The notes: generated from the sequence alone by a model not told the origin. Shown: positions 35,760 through 48,149, counted from the first letter of the stretch. The stretch is 64,000 nucleotides of DNA from Acorus gramineus (GCA_030737835.1 CM060855.1:19800162-19864161); one strand, 5' to 3'. Numbers and translations: made by a program.

Positions 35760-36965
35760 AAATTGGTTTTGTCTCCCATGTTAATGCATTTTGATTTTCT
35801 TGGGTTTTTTATGAAGATGTGTCAAGGTTTGCAATGAAAATTTTAAATGTTTTTAAAATGTTTTTTATTCAAAATATGTTTTCATTTAAATTTTGTTAAG
35901 CATCAATCGCACAAACAAATATGTTTAATAAAGAAAAAAAAGAGCTTTTTGGACACAGTCAATGGAGATATACTGTGGGCACCCAATTTTCTGGCTACCA
36001 AAGGCGGGCTGGGTCGAGGGTCCCATCGGATCCGACCCGATAAGACGATAACCCGTTCGACTATAACCCAAACAAACTCGGCCCAAAGGCCCATATCCGA
36101 CCAACTACAACATGCCAAGTCAATACTCATCCACTTACACACTGCCCTGATCTCTTTATATATATTGCAATTATCATTATTTAAATTCAATCAATGTTGG
36201 CATGTTTTACTAGATCAAGTCATCATTGACTGTGTCGCCAAAATCCCACCCAAATATGGATTTACATGTCAACTCATAATTAATCAAATCTTATGATTTT
36301 ATCTGTTATATCCTCACTAATGACTAACAGAATCTCGACCGTCCGATGGAGAGGGGTCAATCAGAACCCTAATCACAGTGAATTCTCTATAAATAGGGGG
36401 CAAGAACAGACACATGAGGTATGCACAGTTTCTTTTGCTAAAACCCCTTTTTTGGTTACCTTGACTGACTTGAGCGTCGGAGGGTCTTTCACAGGTCCCC
36501 ACCTCCATGTGTCCGCGGCGCTCAAGAAATGCTCACCGACGGAAGACGACAGAACCAGGCGAAGAAGAATAAGAGAGGTCAGATCCGTTTACCCGAACTC
36601 GGTAAGCAAAATTTTTGCCCCTCCATATACCATTCTCTTTTATGTACATTCAAATTTTTTTTATTTTGTTATTGTTGTAAAAATGTTTCTCATGTCAATG
36701 CATTTTGATTTTGATGAATTGTCATGTGGATATGTTGGAGTATGTTGGGGTTTGCAATAAAAATTTTAAATATTTTTAAGATGTTTTTCGTTCAATAAAC
36801 AATGAATTTTTTTGACACGAGATGGAGATATACTCTTCTGATTTCATGTACATTCACTTCTTCTTTTTTTTTTTTTTGTAAAGTTGTCTCCCAAGTCAGT
36901 TAATTTTAATTTGTTGATTTTTTATGTAGATATGTTAGTGTGTTTATATATTGGGTGAGAAGTAG
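35760..36965. repeat. AT-rich tandem repeat, ~200-bp units, interrupted by a solo LTR
   Basis: At least three diverged units. 'catgttaatgcattttgattttc', 'ggtttgcaat(g/a)aaaattttaaat' and 'ggagatatac' in unit 1 (35760-35973) recur in unit 2 (36631-36835). 'atgtacattca' followed by a T-run recurs at 36650 and 36850. The solo LTR 35974-36625 sits exactly at 'ggagatatac' of unit 1. Confidence 0.65.
35969..36630 (+). mobile_element. Ty3-gypsy (Tat-like) solo LTR, 652 bp, with 5-bp target duplication
   Basis: The LTR 35974-36625 begins TGTGGGCACCCAATTTTCTG and ends GCCCCTCCA. TATAC flanks it on both sides (35969-35973, 36626-36630). It has a TATA box CTCTATAAATAGGGGG at about 36385-36400 and the R/U5-type signature CTTGAGCGTCGGAGGG at 36469. 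No internal region remains, so it arose by LTR-LTR recombination. The empty site is confirmed by the neighbouring tandem repeat unit. Confidence 0.88.
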
Positions 36966-37780
36966 TCAAAAAGATTTTTAATTTATTGATTATTTTGATT
37001 TTATCATCATTGTCTTAAAATCATATAACGTGCTATGGCACGTGCATCAAAAATAGCATGGAGTTATGGAGTTTCAAAATGGTTTTGATCCTTTCCAAAA
37101 TTGGAACATGTTATGCACAACCCATTTTTCAGTCTTAACTCCAGGCTATACATGTTTTGAATTTTTTTTAAATTATATACTTCATCTAATAAAGTACATG
37201 CTTTTAGAAGAAAAAAAAATGAATCATATACTTCAATGAATTGGACGAATGTATTTATAAAAAATGTGAAAAAAATTTCAAATCATATATCTTGTTAACA
37301 CGAATATATGCTCTGGTGATTTTCTAATCGACGCATATGAGACTAGCTAGTATTGAGGTTAAAAAAAATTGTGTATATATAACAATAATCAGATTGGTTT
37401 CCTGGACTGCTGGACAAGAAAAAGGCCATTCAAACAATCCAAAACTTCTCAACACTACATAGTTTAATTTCTTCATATTATATGATAACACAAAGCCTTA
37501 ATACAATCAATTTTGTTTTGCTTCACAGTTCTAGAAGTCTAGTTAGCTTCAACCAGACTCAATCTCCATCCACATAAAGTCACACAATAAAACCTCCCTC
37601 CTCCACAAAGCAAAACCTTAAATCATGCTTGGCGTTACAACATTTAAAGGAAAGCAACCCTAACACACATGCCCCTCACTCTCTCTCTCTCAAAAGCAAC
37701 AAAGCAAGCAATGAAAGAAAACATGATTTACCACTCTCACACATTTAACTGAAATCCCATCTATCATAAACAAATATCAC
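36966..37780. other. Upstream region of the STIG1-like gene
   Basis: AT-rich, no gene. A (CT)n stretch at 37678-37691 precedes the TATA region. Confidence 0.4.
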
Positions 37781-37785
37781 ACCCC

Positions 37786-37804
37786 CCATCTATATATATA
37801 CACA
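37786..37804 (+). promoter_or_regulatory. TATA box of the STIG1-like gene
   Basis: ATCTATATATATACACACAC lies about 40-50 bp before the ATG at 37839. It is the only good TATA-type motif close to this start. Confidence 0.55.
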
Positions 37805-37838
37805 CACAAGCAACAAAACCAATCCCTAAAAAAACAAA

Positions 37839-38408
37839 ATGTGGTCACAACAGAAGCACCACCAACTCCTGGTCCTCATGGCACTAGCACTCCTAGCAAC
37901 ATTTTTTGTGACCGTGACCCAAGCCTCACCCACCCCAACCCTAACTGGCTCACCATGGCTGCGAAACCTAACCAACGATGGCGATGACCGCCGGTTCCCG
38001 CACCCTCACTCCCAAATCGGGTGCCAGTGGCGGCCGTGGATATGCCGGGACCGGACCTGGTTCCCGTTCCGTAGGGGGATGTGTTGTCGGAACCGGTGCA
38101 TCGACGTGGCCTTCGACCCGAACAACTGCGGCCTGTGCCGGGTGCGGTGCCCGTTCACCTGGCAATGCTGCAGCGGGAGGTGCGTCAATGTGAACATTAG
38201 CCCGTTTAATTGCGGTCGGTGCGGCAACCGGTGCCCGTTCGGGGTCTTCTGTATCTACGGTATGTGCGGGTACGCACAGCCGATACCGTTCCCGCCTAGG
38301 AGGCCTTACGTCCCAATGCCACCGCCTGGCCCACCTAGGAGGCCTTACGTCCCAATGCCACCACCTGGCCCGCCTCAGAGGCTGCCGGAGATGCCCAGGG
38401 TGGCCTAG
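37839..38408 (+). CDS. STIG1-like secreted cysteine-rich protein with proline-rich tail
   Basis: A 189-aa, single-exon protein of the stigma-specific STIG1 family (PF04885). Residues 1 to about 29 form a signal peptide (LLVLMALALLATFFVTVTQA). A short variable linker follows, then a domain of 16 cysteines from about residue 62 to 145, including FRRGMCCRNRCIDVAFDPNN, CPFTWQCCSGRCVN and FNCGRCGNRCPFG. The paired CC and 'NxNNCGxC / FNCGxCGxxC' spacing is the family signature. Family members are extracellular; some regulate pistil exudate or pollen tube growth by binding lipids or receptors, which is established for STIG1 itself and only inferred here. Unusual: the C-terminus adds two exact 13-residue repeats, PRRPYVPMPPPGP, giving a proline-rich tail. 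The coding region is GC-rich compared with its surroundings. Confidence 0.93.
   Translation: MWSQQKHHQLLVLMALALLATFFVTVTQASPTPTLTGSPWLRNLTNDGDDRRFPHPHSQIGCQWRPWICRDRTWFPFRRGMCCRNRCIDVAFDPNNCGLCRVRCPFTWQCCSGRCVNVNISPFNCGRCGNRCPFGVFCIYGMCGYAQPIPFPPRRPYVPMPPPGPPRRPYVPMPPPGPPQRLPEMPRVA
38295..38372 (+). repeat. 39-bp coding repeat, two copies
   Basis: Two in-frame 39-bp units with nearly identical DNA, each encoding PRRPYVPMPPPGP in the STIG1-like protein. The few DNA differences are silent, which suggests a recent duplication or selection on the protein repeat. Confidence 0.85.
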
Positions 38409-39059
38409 ATCATTTGTATCAACTATCTACAGTTATACATGGTAGTAGGAGTTACAGTTATATGTGGTAGTAGGAAGCTATGTATCCTTTTTATTATAAG
38501 TTTATGTTTCATGTTGCTAGCTAGTGGTGGTTAAATGTTCATTATTGGCTAAACTCACATGTATTAGTTGGGGTGTGTGTTTGACTTTGTGCATTATGAA
38601 ATAGGATCCATGTATGGGGAGTTTTAGTTGAATGAATAATGTATTTTTATGTTCTGTGGATGGTCTCTCTGCCGGGGTTTAGATTTATTGTTTTTGATTG
38701 ATAAATACATTTTTAATTGTATAATGTTTATAATAAAAAAAAATTGTGACAGTATATATGACAATCACTAATTCAATAACAAAAAAATTTCGATGCTATA
38801 ATTTATAAATAATTTTATATTACAAAAATATAATCATAACATGTACAATCCCAAATTAAAATATAAAAACAATGAGAACTTTTCATAAAGGAATCTCAAC
38901 AGTACATTACATTATCTCAATCTATTTAATTACATTAATTTTAGAGTTCAATGTGCAAAAATAAAATATCAATGTCCTTCAAGCAGATTATTTCTCTTCA
39001 CTTTCATCCAATCTATCTCCATCTAAAAAACAGTGATTCTAAAAAATTTAATTAATTAA

Positions 39060-39735
39060 TTAAGTGATGCAGCACTCATAAGTACAAGCTTCATGGATGC
39101 CAGTATGAAACAGAGAATATAGACCAGAAGAAAGGGTGGGATGGTTTCGGGTGCGCCTTAACTTTATAAGGTCATAACTTTCAAATCGTAAATCAGAATC
39201 GCTATTTCTATATATCCACATTGACAAGCCCTACAAGAATAGTAATATTGTTACTACAACAAATTTCAGAGCAATCTGAGATCGCCTTGGAGGTCAAATC
39301 GACGGTTAAAAGTTATTTTACCATTTTTAGTCATTTTTAAGTTTGTTAAGATTTCTTTTTTTTTATTTTAGGATTTGAATTTGAATTTAAATTTGGATTT
39401 AGTTCAGATTGAATTTGGATTTATTTGCGATTTGAGAAATTTAAAGATTTGTTGAGATCTTAGTTTGTTAAAATTCTCTGATCTATAAATAAACTTTATA
39501 ATCACAAAATCACATAAGATTTTTTATAAGAGAATTTTTTTTCCTCTATTGTATTTTTGTTATCTAAGGAGGATTAGCAGATGCATAGATTTCTATAATT
39601 TCTAGTATTCTTAAAACTTAGCATACTCATTGAAACTCATTGTCCTCAACAACATCATTGAAGCCTGTAGATCTCGCTTCCTTGAAGATTGATCGGGTTA
39701 GCAGAAGAGCATAATCCCTATGCTGCATCATTAAT
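39060..39735. mobile_element. Probable solo LTR, 666 bp, with 10-bp inverted ends
   Basis: 39065-39730 begins TGATGCAGCA and ends with its exact inverse TGCTGCATCA. The flanks are TTAAG (39060-39064) and TTAAT (39731-39735), a 4/5 match to a 5-bp duplication. A TATA-like CTATAAATAAACTTTATAATC lies at 39483-39503. No coding region is present. The TG...CA ends favour an LTR over a DNA transposon. Confidence 0.6.
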
Positions 39736-40243
39736 AAAATCAAATAAAATTAATACGCACTCACAAATGTTTGAGGTCATGCAATATGGTGTCAAATAAC
39801 GTCGTCCCTTATGGTTTTAAGTGCTCAATGTCACCTCATCAATTTCCTTGTAGAATCTAATGGAGACTTGATCAATTTCCTATAAATTTGGTTGGTTGTT
39901 CCCTAAGAAGCATCCCATTTGCTAATAATTTGTTTTTAGTTGATAAAATATTGATTGGAAATTAAATACTCGAAACTGTTATACATGTCATCAAAAAAAT
40001 AAAAATAAAATTATAGTAAATAACTATTAATTGCATTTTATATCTAAAATACTAGAATTTTATATTACCTCTCAACCGTGTTAGACATTTTATTCACAGG
40101 ATTTGTTATTTGGTTAGTGTTGTTGAGATTTACTTGAGATGTCAAAAAATTGAAAACTATCATCATGCTCGATTAGAATCATGGGCTGCATAAATAAGTG
40201 TACAACTGTCCAAAAAGAAATTAAAAGAAAAATATTACACACA

Positions 40244-41117
40244 ATTTATTTTAGAGATCTTTGCATATATACCCATGTTAAATTTCAATATTATCAAAAT
40301 ACCCTGTTAAATTATACAGTGCAAAAATTCTCTTAAAAAACATTTAAGTTGTGCAACTGTACCCTATCGCAGACGCTGCCCTAAGTTACAAGAAAGAAAA
40401 CCTAATTTTATTTCCTCTCAAACCCTAGCCCCCAACACAAAATTTACTTTAGGGATTTTTGCATATATACCCTTATTAAATATTAATATTATCAAAATAC
40501 CCCTATTAAATTACACGGTGTGAAAATACCCTTCAAAAACCTTTAAATTGTGCAACTGTACCCCTATCATAGACGCTGCCCTAAGTTACTTGAAGAAAGA
40601 AAACCTAATTTTATTTCCGCTCAAACACTAGCCCCCATTCGATCGAGTCTTTCGAAATACTCTCCCCTAAAATCCTACCCGTCCCCCATTGAAGATACTC
40701 TCTTTTGAAACCCTAATCAAAGCCTTTTGAATGAATAAAACTCTTACTTTGCTTCCCCTCAAACCCTAACCCCCCTCAAACTGTTTGGGAAGAAGTGGAT
40801 GCGACATTTGATGAAATGCGAGTACATAGTTTGTACAAAAAGGATCAATGGTAGAGAAGAAGAAGAAGAGAAGTTTTGAAGAGGGGTTTTTTTGGAAGGT
40901 TAAAGTTGAGTAAAAAAGGGTCTAAGAGTAATTTGTCACCCTCTAACGGAGAGAAAACGGTGAAAATAGATTAGAACAAGAAGTTAAATCCAAAGGACAC
41001 AATTACACAATTAAAAGTTTTTTTAGGGTTATTTTTATACTATGTAATTTAACAAAAGTATTTTGATAATATTGAATTTTAACAGTAGTACATATACAAA
41101 AAAATCCTTTTATTTTA
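40244..41117. mobile_element. Mutator-like non-autonomous element with duplicated left terminus
   Basis: The element 40253-41108 lies between two exact copies of TTTATTTTA (40244-40252, 41109-41117), a 9-bp target duplication. The left end contains GCATATATACCC and TATTATCAAAATACCC; the right end carries the same text inverted (TATTTTGATAATATT). The terminal inverted repeat is about 110-150 bp. The left terminus occurs twice, at 40253 and 40451, with a 198-bp period; the inner copy is preceded by TTTACTTTA. The interior (40700-40980) is non-coding. Confidence 0.8.
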
Positions 41118-41235
41118 CAATAAAGGAATACAAACAAACATGTGTTTTTATTTTTTATTTTTAATTTATATATCTTATCTAATAAGATATATACATTGTT
41201 ATGGTAAATGGACTAACCTAGTACATAGGATGAGA

Positions 41236-41245
41236 CTATATAAAA
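41236..41245 (+). promoter_or_regulatory. TATA box of the YqgE/AlgH-like gene
   Basis: CTATATAAAA, about 185 bp before the start codon at 41430; a leader of about 150 bp would follow. Confidence 0.55.
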
Positions 41246-41429
41246 CAGTGAGTGTATCATAGCTCAAATTAAGACAAAATTTAACGAGTGCAGCACAGAG
41301 CGGAGCACCCCATCCCAATCTGTTATAATCAACCAGCATATACTGTCAAAATCCATAGTTTTTATTCCTTTTTGATCGAACACTATTTCCGATATAGCGG
41401 ATTTTCCGAGAATAGAGAGCGAGCGAGCT

Positions 41430-44400
41430 ATGAATCTCTCTCTGATGAACCTCAAGAGCGGCGGAGGGTTCCACGTGCAAGCCCTCCCGCGGCGGGTTGC
41501 GGCGGATGTGGCGGCGGCTTTGGAGGTTCCGATGAGGGGTGGTCTGGGCTGGTCCCGTGAAGGGAGGCGTTTTGTTGTGGCTGCGGCGGGCAAGAAGAAC
41601 AATGAGAACTCCTCTTCAGGTCCCCTTTTTTATTGTTCAATTTTGGTGGGTCTGTTTGTTTTTGTTTGTTTTATTATTATTATTATGAAACTCTTTGATT
41701 GGATACCTTCCGTACCTATCAGTGAAACATATTTTTTGTTCGTCCAATTGTTCAGTACATTTAGCCCCCGTTTGGAACGGGGGTATGTTTTATTCTAGGG
41801 TATACATTTATCCAATCATAAGTGAGTATAAATAAGGATAAAGTGATTTTGTGTTTGGTTGTGTTTTGAATTATTCTCGTTGGTAAACGTAAGAATAAAT
41901 GTTCTGTTGGTTAGATAAAATGTGAATAAAGTATGGATAAGAATTTATAAAAATGTAAAAAAGTAATGATAGTTGATTTGACAGGTGATTTATAAGAGGT
42001 GATGACAATTGATTTGATAGTGGGCCCACATATTCTTTGGGTGGAATAACCTAGGATAACTTTAATTCCAGGGGTTGATTAGAATCCATATACCACTTTA
42101 TCAGGGTTTATTCTGGCATACTTTATCGGGGTTATCCGAGGCAAACAAGCACTTGAAAATTCTTATCCAGGTTTATCCTTATACCAGAAACAAACGGGGG
42201 CTTAGAGGGTTTATTTAATTTGGATGGTTTATTACATTTTTCATAATTTAAAAATCTAATCGAATGAATATACATATATACATAATACACATACATACAT
42301 ACAACCCACATCTGTTAGATTAAGGATAACTCTGCAATGTGGGTGACTCAAGGCATAAGGTATCCAAGGTACCTTTTCTGGGTATTTTCCACATGGCTCT
42401 TCCCTTGAAATATCATTTCATTTTTTTTCTAGATAGCCATATACTCTAGCACATGGTGGGTGGGATGGGATTTCTAATCTTCGGTAGAGTTATCCATTTT
42501 CTTGTTGAGATTGTGGGAAAATCTCCACATATGTGGGACAAATTGGAATGTCATGGACTTCTCTCACTTGGAGGCTTGAGATGATGAGGTATATTAGACT
42601 AAACATGTTGAGATCAAAGAAAGTGGCTCTGCTTTCTACATTGGGAAATTATAGTGTATTTTAAAGAGAAAACAAGGGAAGAAATGTACTGGTATCAATT
42701 AACTTAGATAGGTAAATATAGAGTTCATAGATAATTGATTCGGTGGATGCCAATGAAGAAAGAAGTTGATAAGGGAAGCATTTTTGTGATTAATGTTGGA
42801 TTTCTTATGGAAAAAACATTTAGTTATCAACAGTCGCTTGCCTATTTCAAGATTTTGCATCAAACCCTCATTTATTATGTGGTGTCATTTTAAATCGATT
42901 ATGATGGATAAATTATCTACCCTTCACAAATTTTAGATTTTTGTAAGACAATGATCATCCTTAGATCATTCAACGCGCGGCCGGAATTTTACTGCCAAAT
43001 CATAAGATGGGTACACGTCCCAGGGAGTTTCTTCAGTATGAGGAAAAGGTTTATAACAACCCTGGAGGGAATATCGGGTGAGCCCTTGCTGATACTAGAA
43101 TTGAGGAAGCCAAGAGTCTTATCAAAGTACCTAGAGATCCCACAACGTCCTCGACGGGACGGGGAGTAATAAGAATTTTTTATGTGTCATTTCAAAATAA
43201 AAAAATAAAAAAATCTAGGCATATTCTTGAAATTTTGGAGAAATTCAATAATTGGGATGAGTTTCGCTTGCAAATTCAATTTTTCACTTTAGTTGTTAAT
43301 TCTATCATGTGTCTAAAATGTTTTTCACAAATTTCAAGTCTTGAAAAAAAAAATTGAGCACGTATAACCACATGTATGTAGCCTAAATGGAAAAGCAAAA
43401 CCTAAGGGAGAGAACTGGAAGAATCATTAGTGAATACTTAACCCAACAGAGATTTGAGCCACTCTATTCTTGAAGCGTTTTTACGTAATTCTGAGTTACA
43501 AGTTAATTTTTTCTTGTTTTCTCTATAAAAAAGTTCGTTTGATTGATCTCTTTATTCTTGTTTTGATAAAAAAAAAACTCAAAACACCATAAAAATTTGG
43601 ATTACTACACTAGAAACTGCTCTGAAATCTTTTCAAGGCATATAATAACCATGTGAAACTTAGGAAATGATTTAGGTCATGTTTGTTAACCCATCTATCA
43701 TGATCAGCCGACCTATTCTTATACTTATCCACTAGTCAAACCCCCTAAACCACATAAATCTTTCTTTGTTCAAACTATTTTTCCAATCCATACACCACTC
43801 AATGAGTGTAACCTTAATTTTTGCTTTGGGAATGAAAAAAAGAAGGAAAAAAAATCAATTACTGTGAAATTTTATGGAAGGGATATTGTCATTATGATTC
43901 TTGAAAAAAAAAATGATACAAATTCTCAAGGTAATTCTAAATAAATCTTGTCCATTTATCAACAATAATCCTAGCCCATTACAATCTATTAGAAAGACCT
44001 ACTTGATCCTAAATTTAATGTGGTTAAAATATGGAGAATAGATGAAGATGACTTATAGTGTTTAATCCAATGTTCTTGAGTTAATGATATTTTGTTCCTG
44101 ATATCAAATTAACTTTTTCTTTGATATGGTCCGTCCTTCTATAAAATTATATGTCGATAATTTGAATTTCGATTCCTTGCCATATATAAGTTGAGAGAAA
44201 TGAGCCCACTTCTTAGTGTTTCCCTTGTTGAGTGTAATATCTAGTGAGTTTTTGAAGTCAAGGCGAAGTCCATTTAAAAGGTGATCAAAATTAAGTTTTA
44301 CTTGGAAAAAGAAAGCTACATCTTTGCTGGCTATGCACACACAAATTTTAAGACTTGATTACGAGTGGAAACTTTTAACATGTGAATAGAGTTGTCAACT

Positions 44401-47400
44401 TTCGTAGATTTTTAAAAGTCTCTCTAAGATGTCATTTTTCTCAGAAGTGCTTTATAAAAAAAATAAAAAAAGAGAGTTGGACTTAGAATTTTGTGGGTAC
44501 ATTCGCTCCAAACTCGCATGAGACAAAAATCGTCCATTAGGGTAACATAGGGGTTTAAAAGCTTGTTGCACACGCTAAGTGTACCCATTATTTCTACGAA
44601 AGTGAGTTAGGATTTTTTTTTTTTTTTGTAGTTTTGCTCGAGGACTAGCAAAAAGTCGGTTTGGGGGTATTTAAGTACATATTTTGATATATTTTTTAGA
44701 GTTAGCTTGGACATTTCCCTATGCAATATATTTATTTCTACATACATATTAGGGAATTTTCATTTTCTTTATATTCAAAGCATAATTTGCACAAATTAAC
44801 TATATTTATATATTTCATGTGCATAATCATATTATCTCAGGTGGAGCCTAATTTTAAAATTCAGAAATCTAAATTTTGCAAGATATGAAGATAAATTTTC
44901 TACATGCTATTGGGAAAATGAACATGTGCACCTAAAATTCTACAGCAAATAAGAAAGGAATCAGCATTTATAGCTCCACCAAATTAGCAAAATTTTCAAT
45001 CAAATCAGCCTTCACATATCCACCAAATCAACAAAATATCCAACAGATTTTGCATCAATAGATCCACAAAATCAACATTTATAGATCCATCAAATCAGTA
45101 TTTACAACTCTAGATCCAACCCTCAGAACCCTAAAAAGAGGGCACTGCATTGGAAAAAAAAGGAAGAAGAGGAGGTTGGCCAACACAACTTCATTCAACC
45201 ACAGCCTTTTCCATTCAGCTTTCTTGTTCTTTTTGTTCTAATTTTTTTATTTTGAGTTATTGTTTTCAGTTTTTATTAGAGACATAAGTTTGATTCTATT
45301 GTATTTTGTTCAATAAAAAGTGCCTCTTTATTTGATATTCATGGAATGTTTTGATTTTTATTCTAAAATATCACCCACCATGGTTAGGGGTGGTAAACAA
45401 GCCGAGCTTTGACATGTTCAAGCTGCTTGTTTATAAACGAGCCCAGCCGAGCTCATGAGCCTCAACGAGCGTAGCATTCTTCTTCATTTTAGGGTTTTTA
45501 AGGGTTGAAAACAAAATTTTAGCCTAAATCAGTCAAGTTCATGAGCCTAAACGAGCATGGTTTTATATTGATTTAATGTTCTGATTTTACAAATGAGTTG
45601 AGTCAAGCTTCAACTAAGTTTTTTATAACACAAACGAGTCAAGTTTGAACACAAAATGAAACTCGATCCAAGTCTCGAGTCTAACCGAGCCTTAAAATTT
45701 TTTCAAGCTCGCTCATTTGTCTAATTGAACAAGCTTGAACAAGCTAAAACCGAGCCGAGCCCGAGCGGCTTGGTTCGTTTACCAGCCCTAACCATGGTAG
45801 GCTAGAGAATCCTCCCATCAAGGAGAGGATTCCACCCCATGAGTGTGAATAATTAGTTTTTTTTCATTGTACATCTTATGTTTTCTGATTTATGCTTCTT
45901 GTTTATATAATTTCTTCAACTCAGATTTTTTTTTTATAATGGGTATTTTTTAATCCACCGTCGTTTTACTTAGATTGATGTTTTATAAATCCTATTTTTA
46001 AATTGAGTAGAAGTGAACTGTTTTTTAAATAGTTTTTTTCATTAATTAAACATTTTAACTGTGGAGGAAGAGGGTCTTCACTATAAGTACCGTCCTTGAT
46101 CTAGTAGTTAATGGTGTATCAACTAGTGAAGTTTTAAAAAAGAAGTTAAAATCTATATATTCCATGTGAGCAAGTAAAATCTCTTGACTCATGTGAAGTA
46201 AGAGAAGTATAAGTGCGAAAGAAATAATCATCACGATTCTTGTGGGCTGGATTTCCAATCCTTGGTGACTCTTTTTCATATCTTGACTCCAACTTTGATT
46301 TTTATTTTAGCTTTCAGAGTAGTTTCCTTAAATCAATTCTCAAAATTCGTGTTTTAATACCTTTTTGTTGGGAATTGATTATTTTTTATTTTTACTTGTT
46401 TGCTTCAATAATCTCCTTATGGAATCTAACATAAGAGTTTTAGATTCGTACCACTCTCTACCAAAAGAGATAAGAATTTTATATATTTCTTTTGTTGGCA
46501 AAGACAACATCTTAACAACAATTTCGAGATCATCAATGAAGCCACCTACAAATTGGCGCCGTTGCCAGGTTTTGTTGTTGGCTTAATTGATGATCTTGAA
46601 ATTGTCGTTAAGATTCCAACAAAATAAATTTACAAAACTCTTACCTCTTCTTGGTAGAAAGTGGTAGCAAGAGGATGATTCCACAGGGAGATTATTGAAG
46701 CAAATAAGTAAAAATAAAAGATAATTCATTCTCAACAAAAAGGTTTTAAAACAAGAATTTAGAGGTATGATTTAAGGAAACTACTCTGAAAGCTAAAATA
46801 AAAATCAAAGTTGGAATCAAGATGTATAAAAGCAGTCAAAGATTGGAAATCCACCCACAAGTATCGTGATGATTCTTTCTTTTGCACTTATATTTCCCTT
46901 ACTTCACGAGTCGAGATTTATTTGCTCACATAAAAATATAGATTTTAAGTTCTCTTTTAAAACTTCATTAGTAAATACACCATTAACTACTAGATCAAGG
47001 ACGGTTCTTATAATTAAGACTCTCTTCCTTCACAGTTAAGATGTTCAATTAATGAAAAAAAATATTTAAAAAACAGTTCACTTCTACTCGATTTAAAAAT
47101 AGGGTTTATAAAGGATCAACCGTAACTTATTTAAATAAAACGACGGAAGATCTAAAAAATACTTATAATCAGAAAAAAAAATCTGAGTTGAAGAAACTAT
47201 ATAAACATGAAGCATAAATCAGAAAACATAAGATGCACAAAGAAATTAACTAATCACTCACACTCATGGGGTGAAATTCTCTCCTTGATGAGAGGATAAA
47301 AAAAACTCAAACAAAAGAAAAGCAAAAAAAGAAAGCTGAATGGAAAAGACTATGGCTGAATGAAGATCTGTTGGCCAACCTCCTCTTCCTCCTCTTTTTT

Positions 47401-48112
47401 CCGATGCAGTGCCATTTTGATAGGGTTTTGAGAGCTGGAGTTGTAAATGCTGATTTGATGGATTTATAAATGCTGATTTGGTGGATCGGTTAATGCAAAA
47501 TTTGTTGGATATTTTGTTGATTCGGTGGATATGTGAAGGCTGATTAATTGAAGATTTTGCTATTTTGATGGATCAAATTTGTAGAGGTTTTGATGGAGCT
47601 TTGAAGGCTGATTTGATTGAAAATTTTGCTAATTTGGTGGAGCTGTAAAAGCTGATTCCTTTCTTATTTGTTGTAGATTTTTAGGTGCATATGTTCCTTT
47701 TCCCAATAGCATGTAGAAAATTTATCTTCATATCTTGCCAAATTTAGATTTCTGAATTTTAAAATTAAGCTGCACATGAGAAATATAATTATGCACATGA
47801 AATATATAAATATAGTCAATTTGTGCAAATTATGCTTGGAATATAAAGAAAATGAAAATTCCCTATTATGTATGTAGAAATGAATATATCATAGGGAAAT
47901 GTTTAAGACAATTCTGAAAAGTATATCAAAATATGTACATTTGAACATCTAATAGGGATCCAGCAAGAGGACTTTGAGAAAGAGCTCCTTCTAAGGTCCG
48001 AGGCCGAAAAAGCACAACGGGTGCTAGAAGAAATGCATGGGGACTAGTGTGAAAGTCATGTTGGGTGTAGATCCTTCTTGGATCTAGACACCGGAAAATC
48101 TGTTTGTTAACA

Positions 48113-48149
<37 letters not shown>

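Noticed and set aside
35847-36296. 149-codon plus-strand frame
   Set aside because: It crosses from AT-rich repeat into the LTR; chance open frame.
36293-36760. 155-codon plus-strand frame
   Set aside because: It runs across the end of the solo LTR into the tandem repeat; no domain and no conserved start.
42951-43169. 72-codon plus-strand frame in a GC-richer patch
   Set aside because: No domain recognised in any frame; kept only as possible transposon debris.
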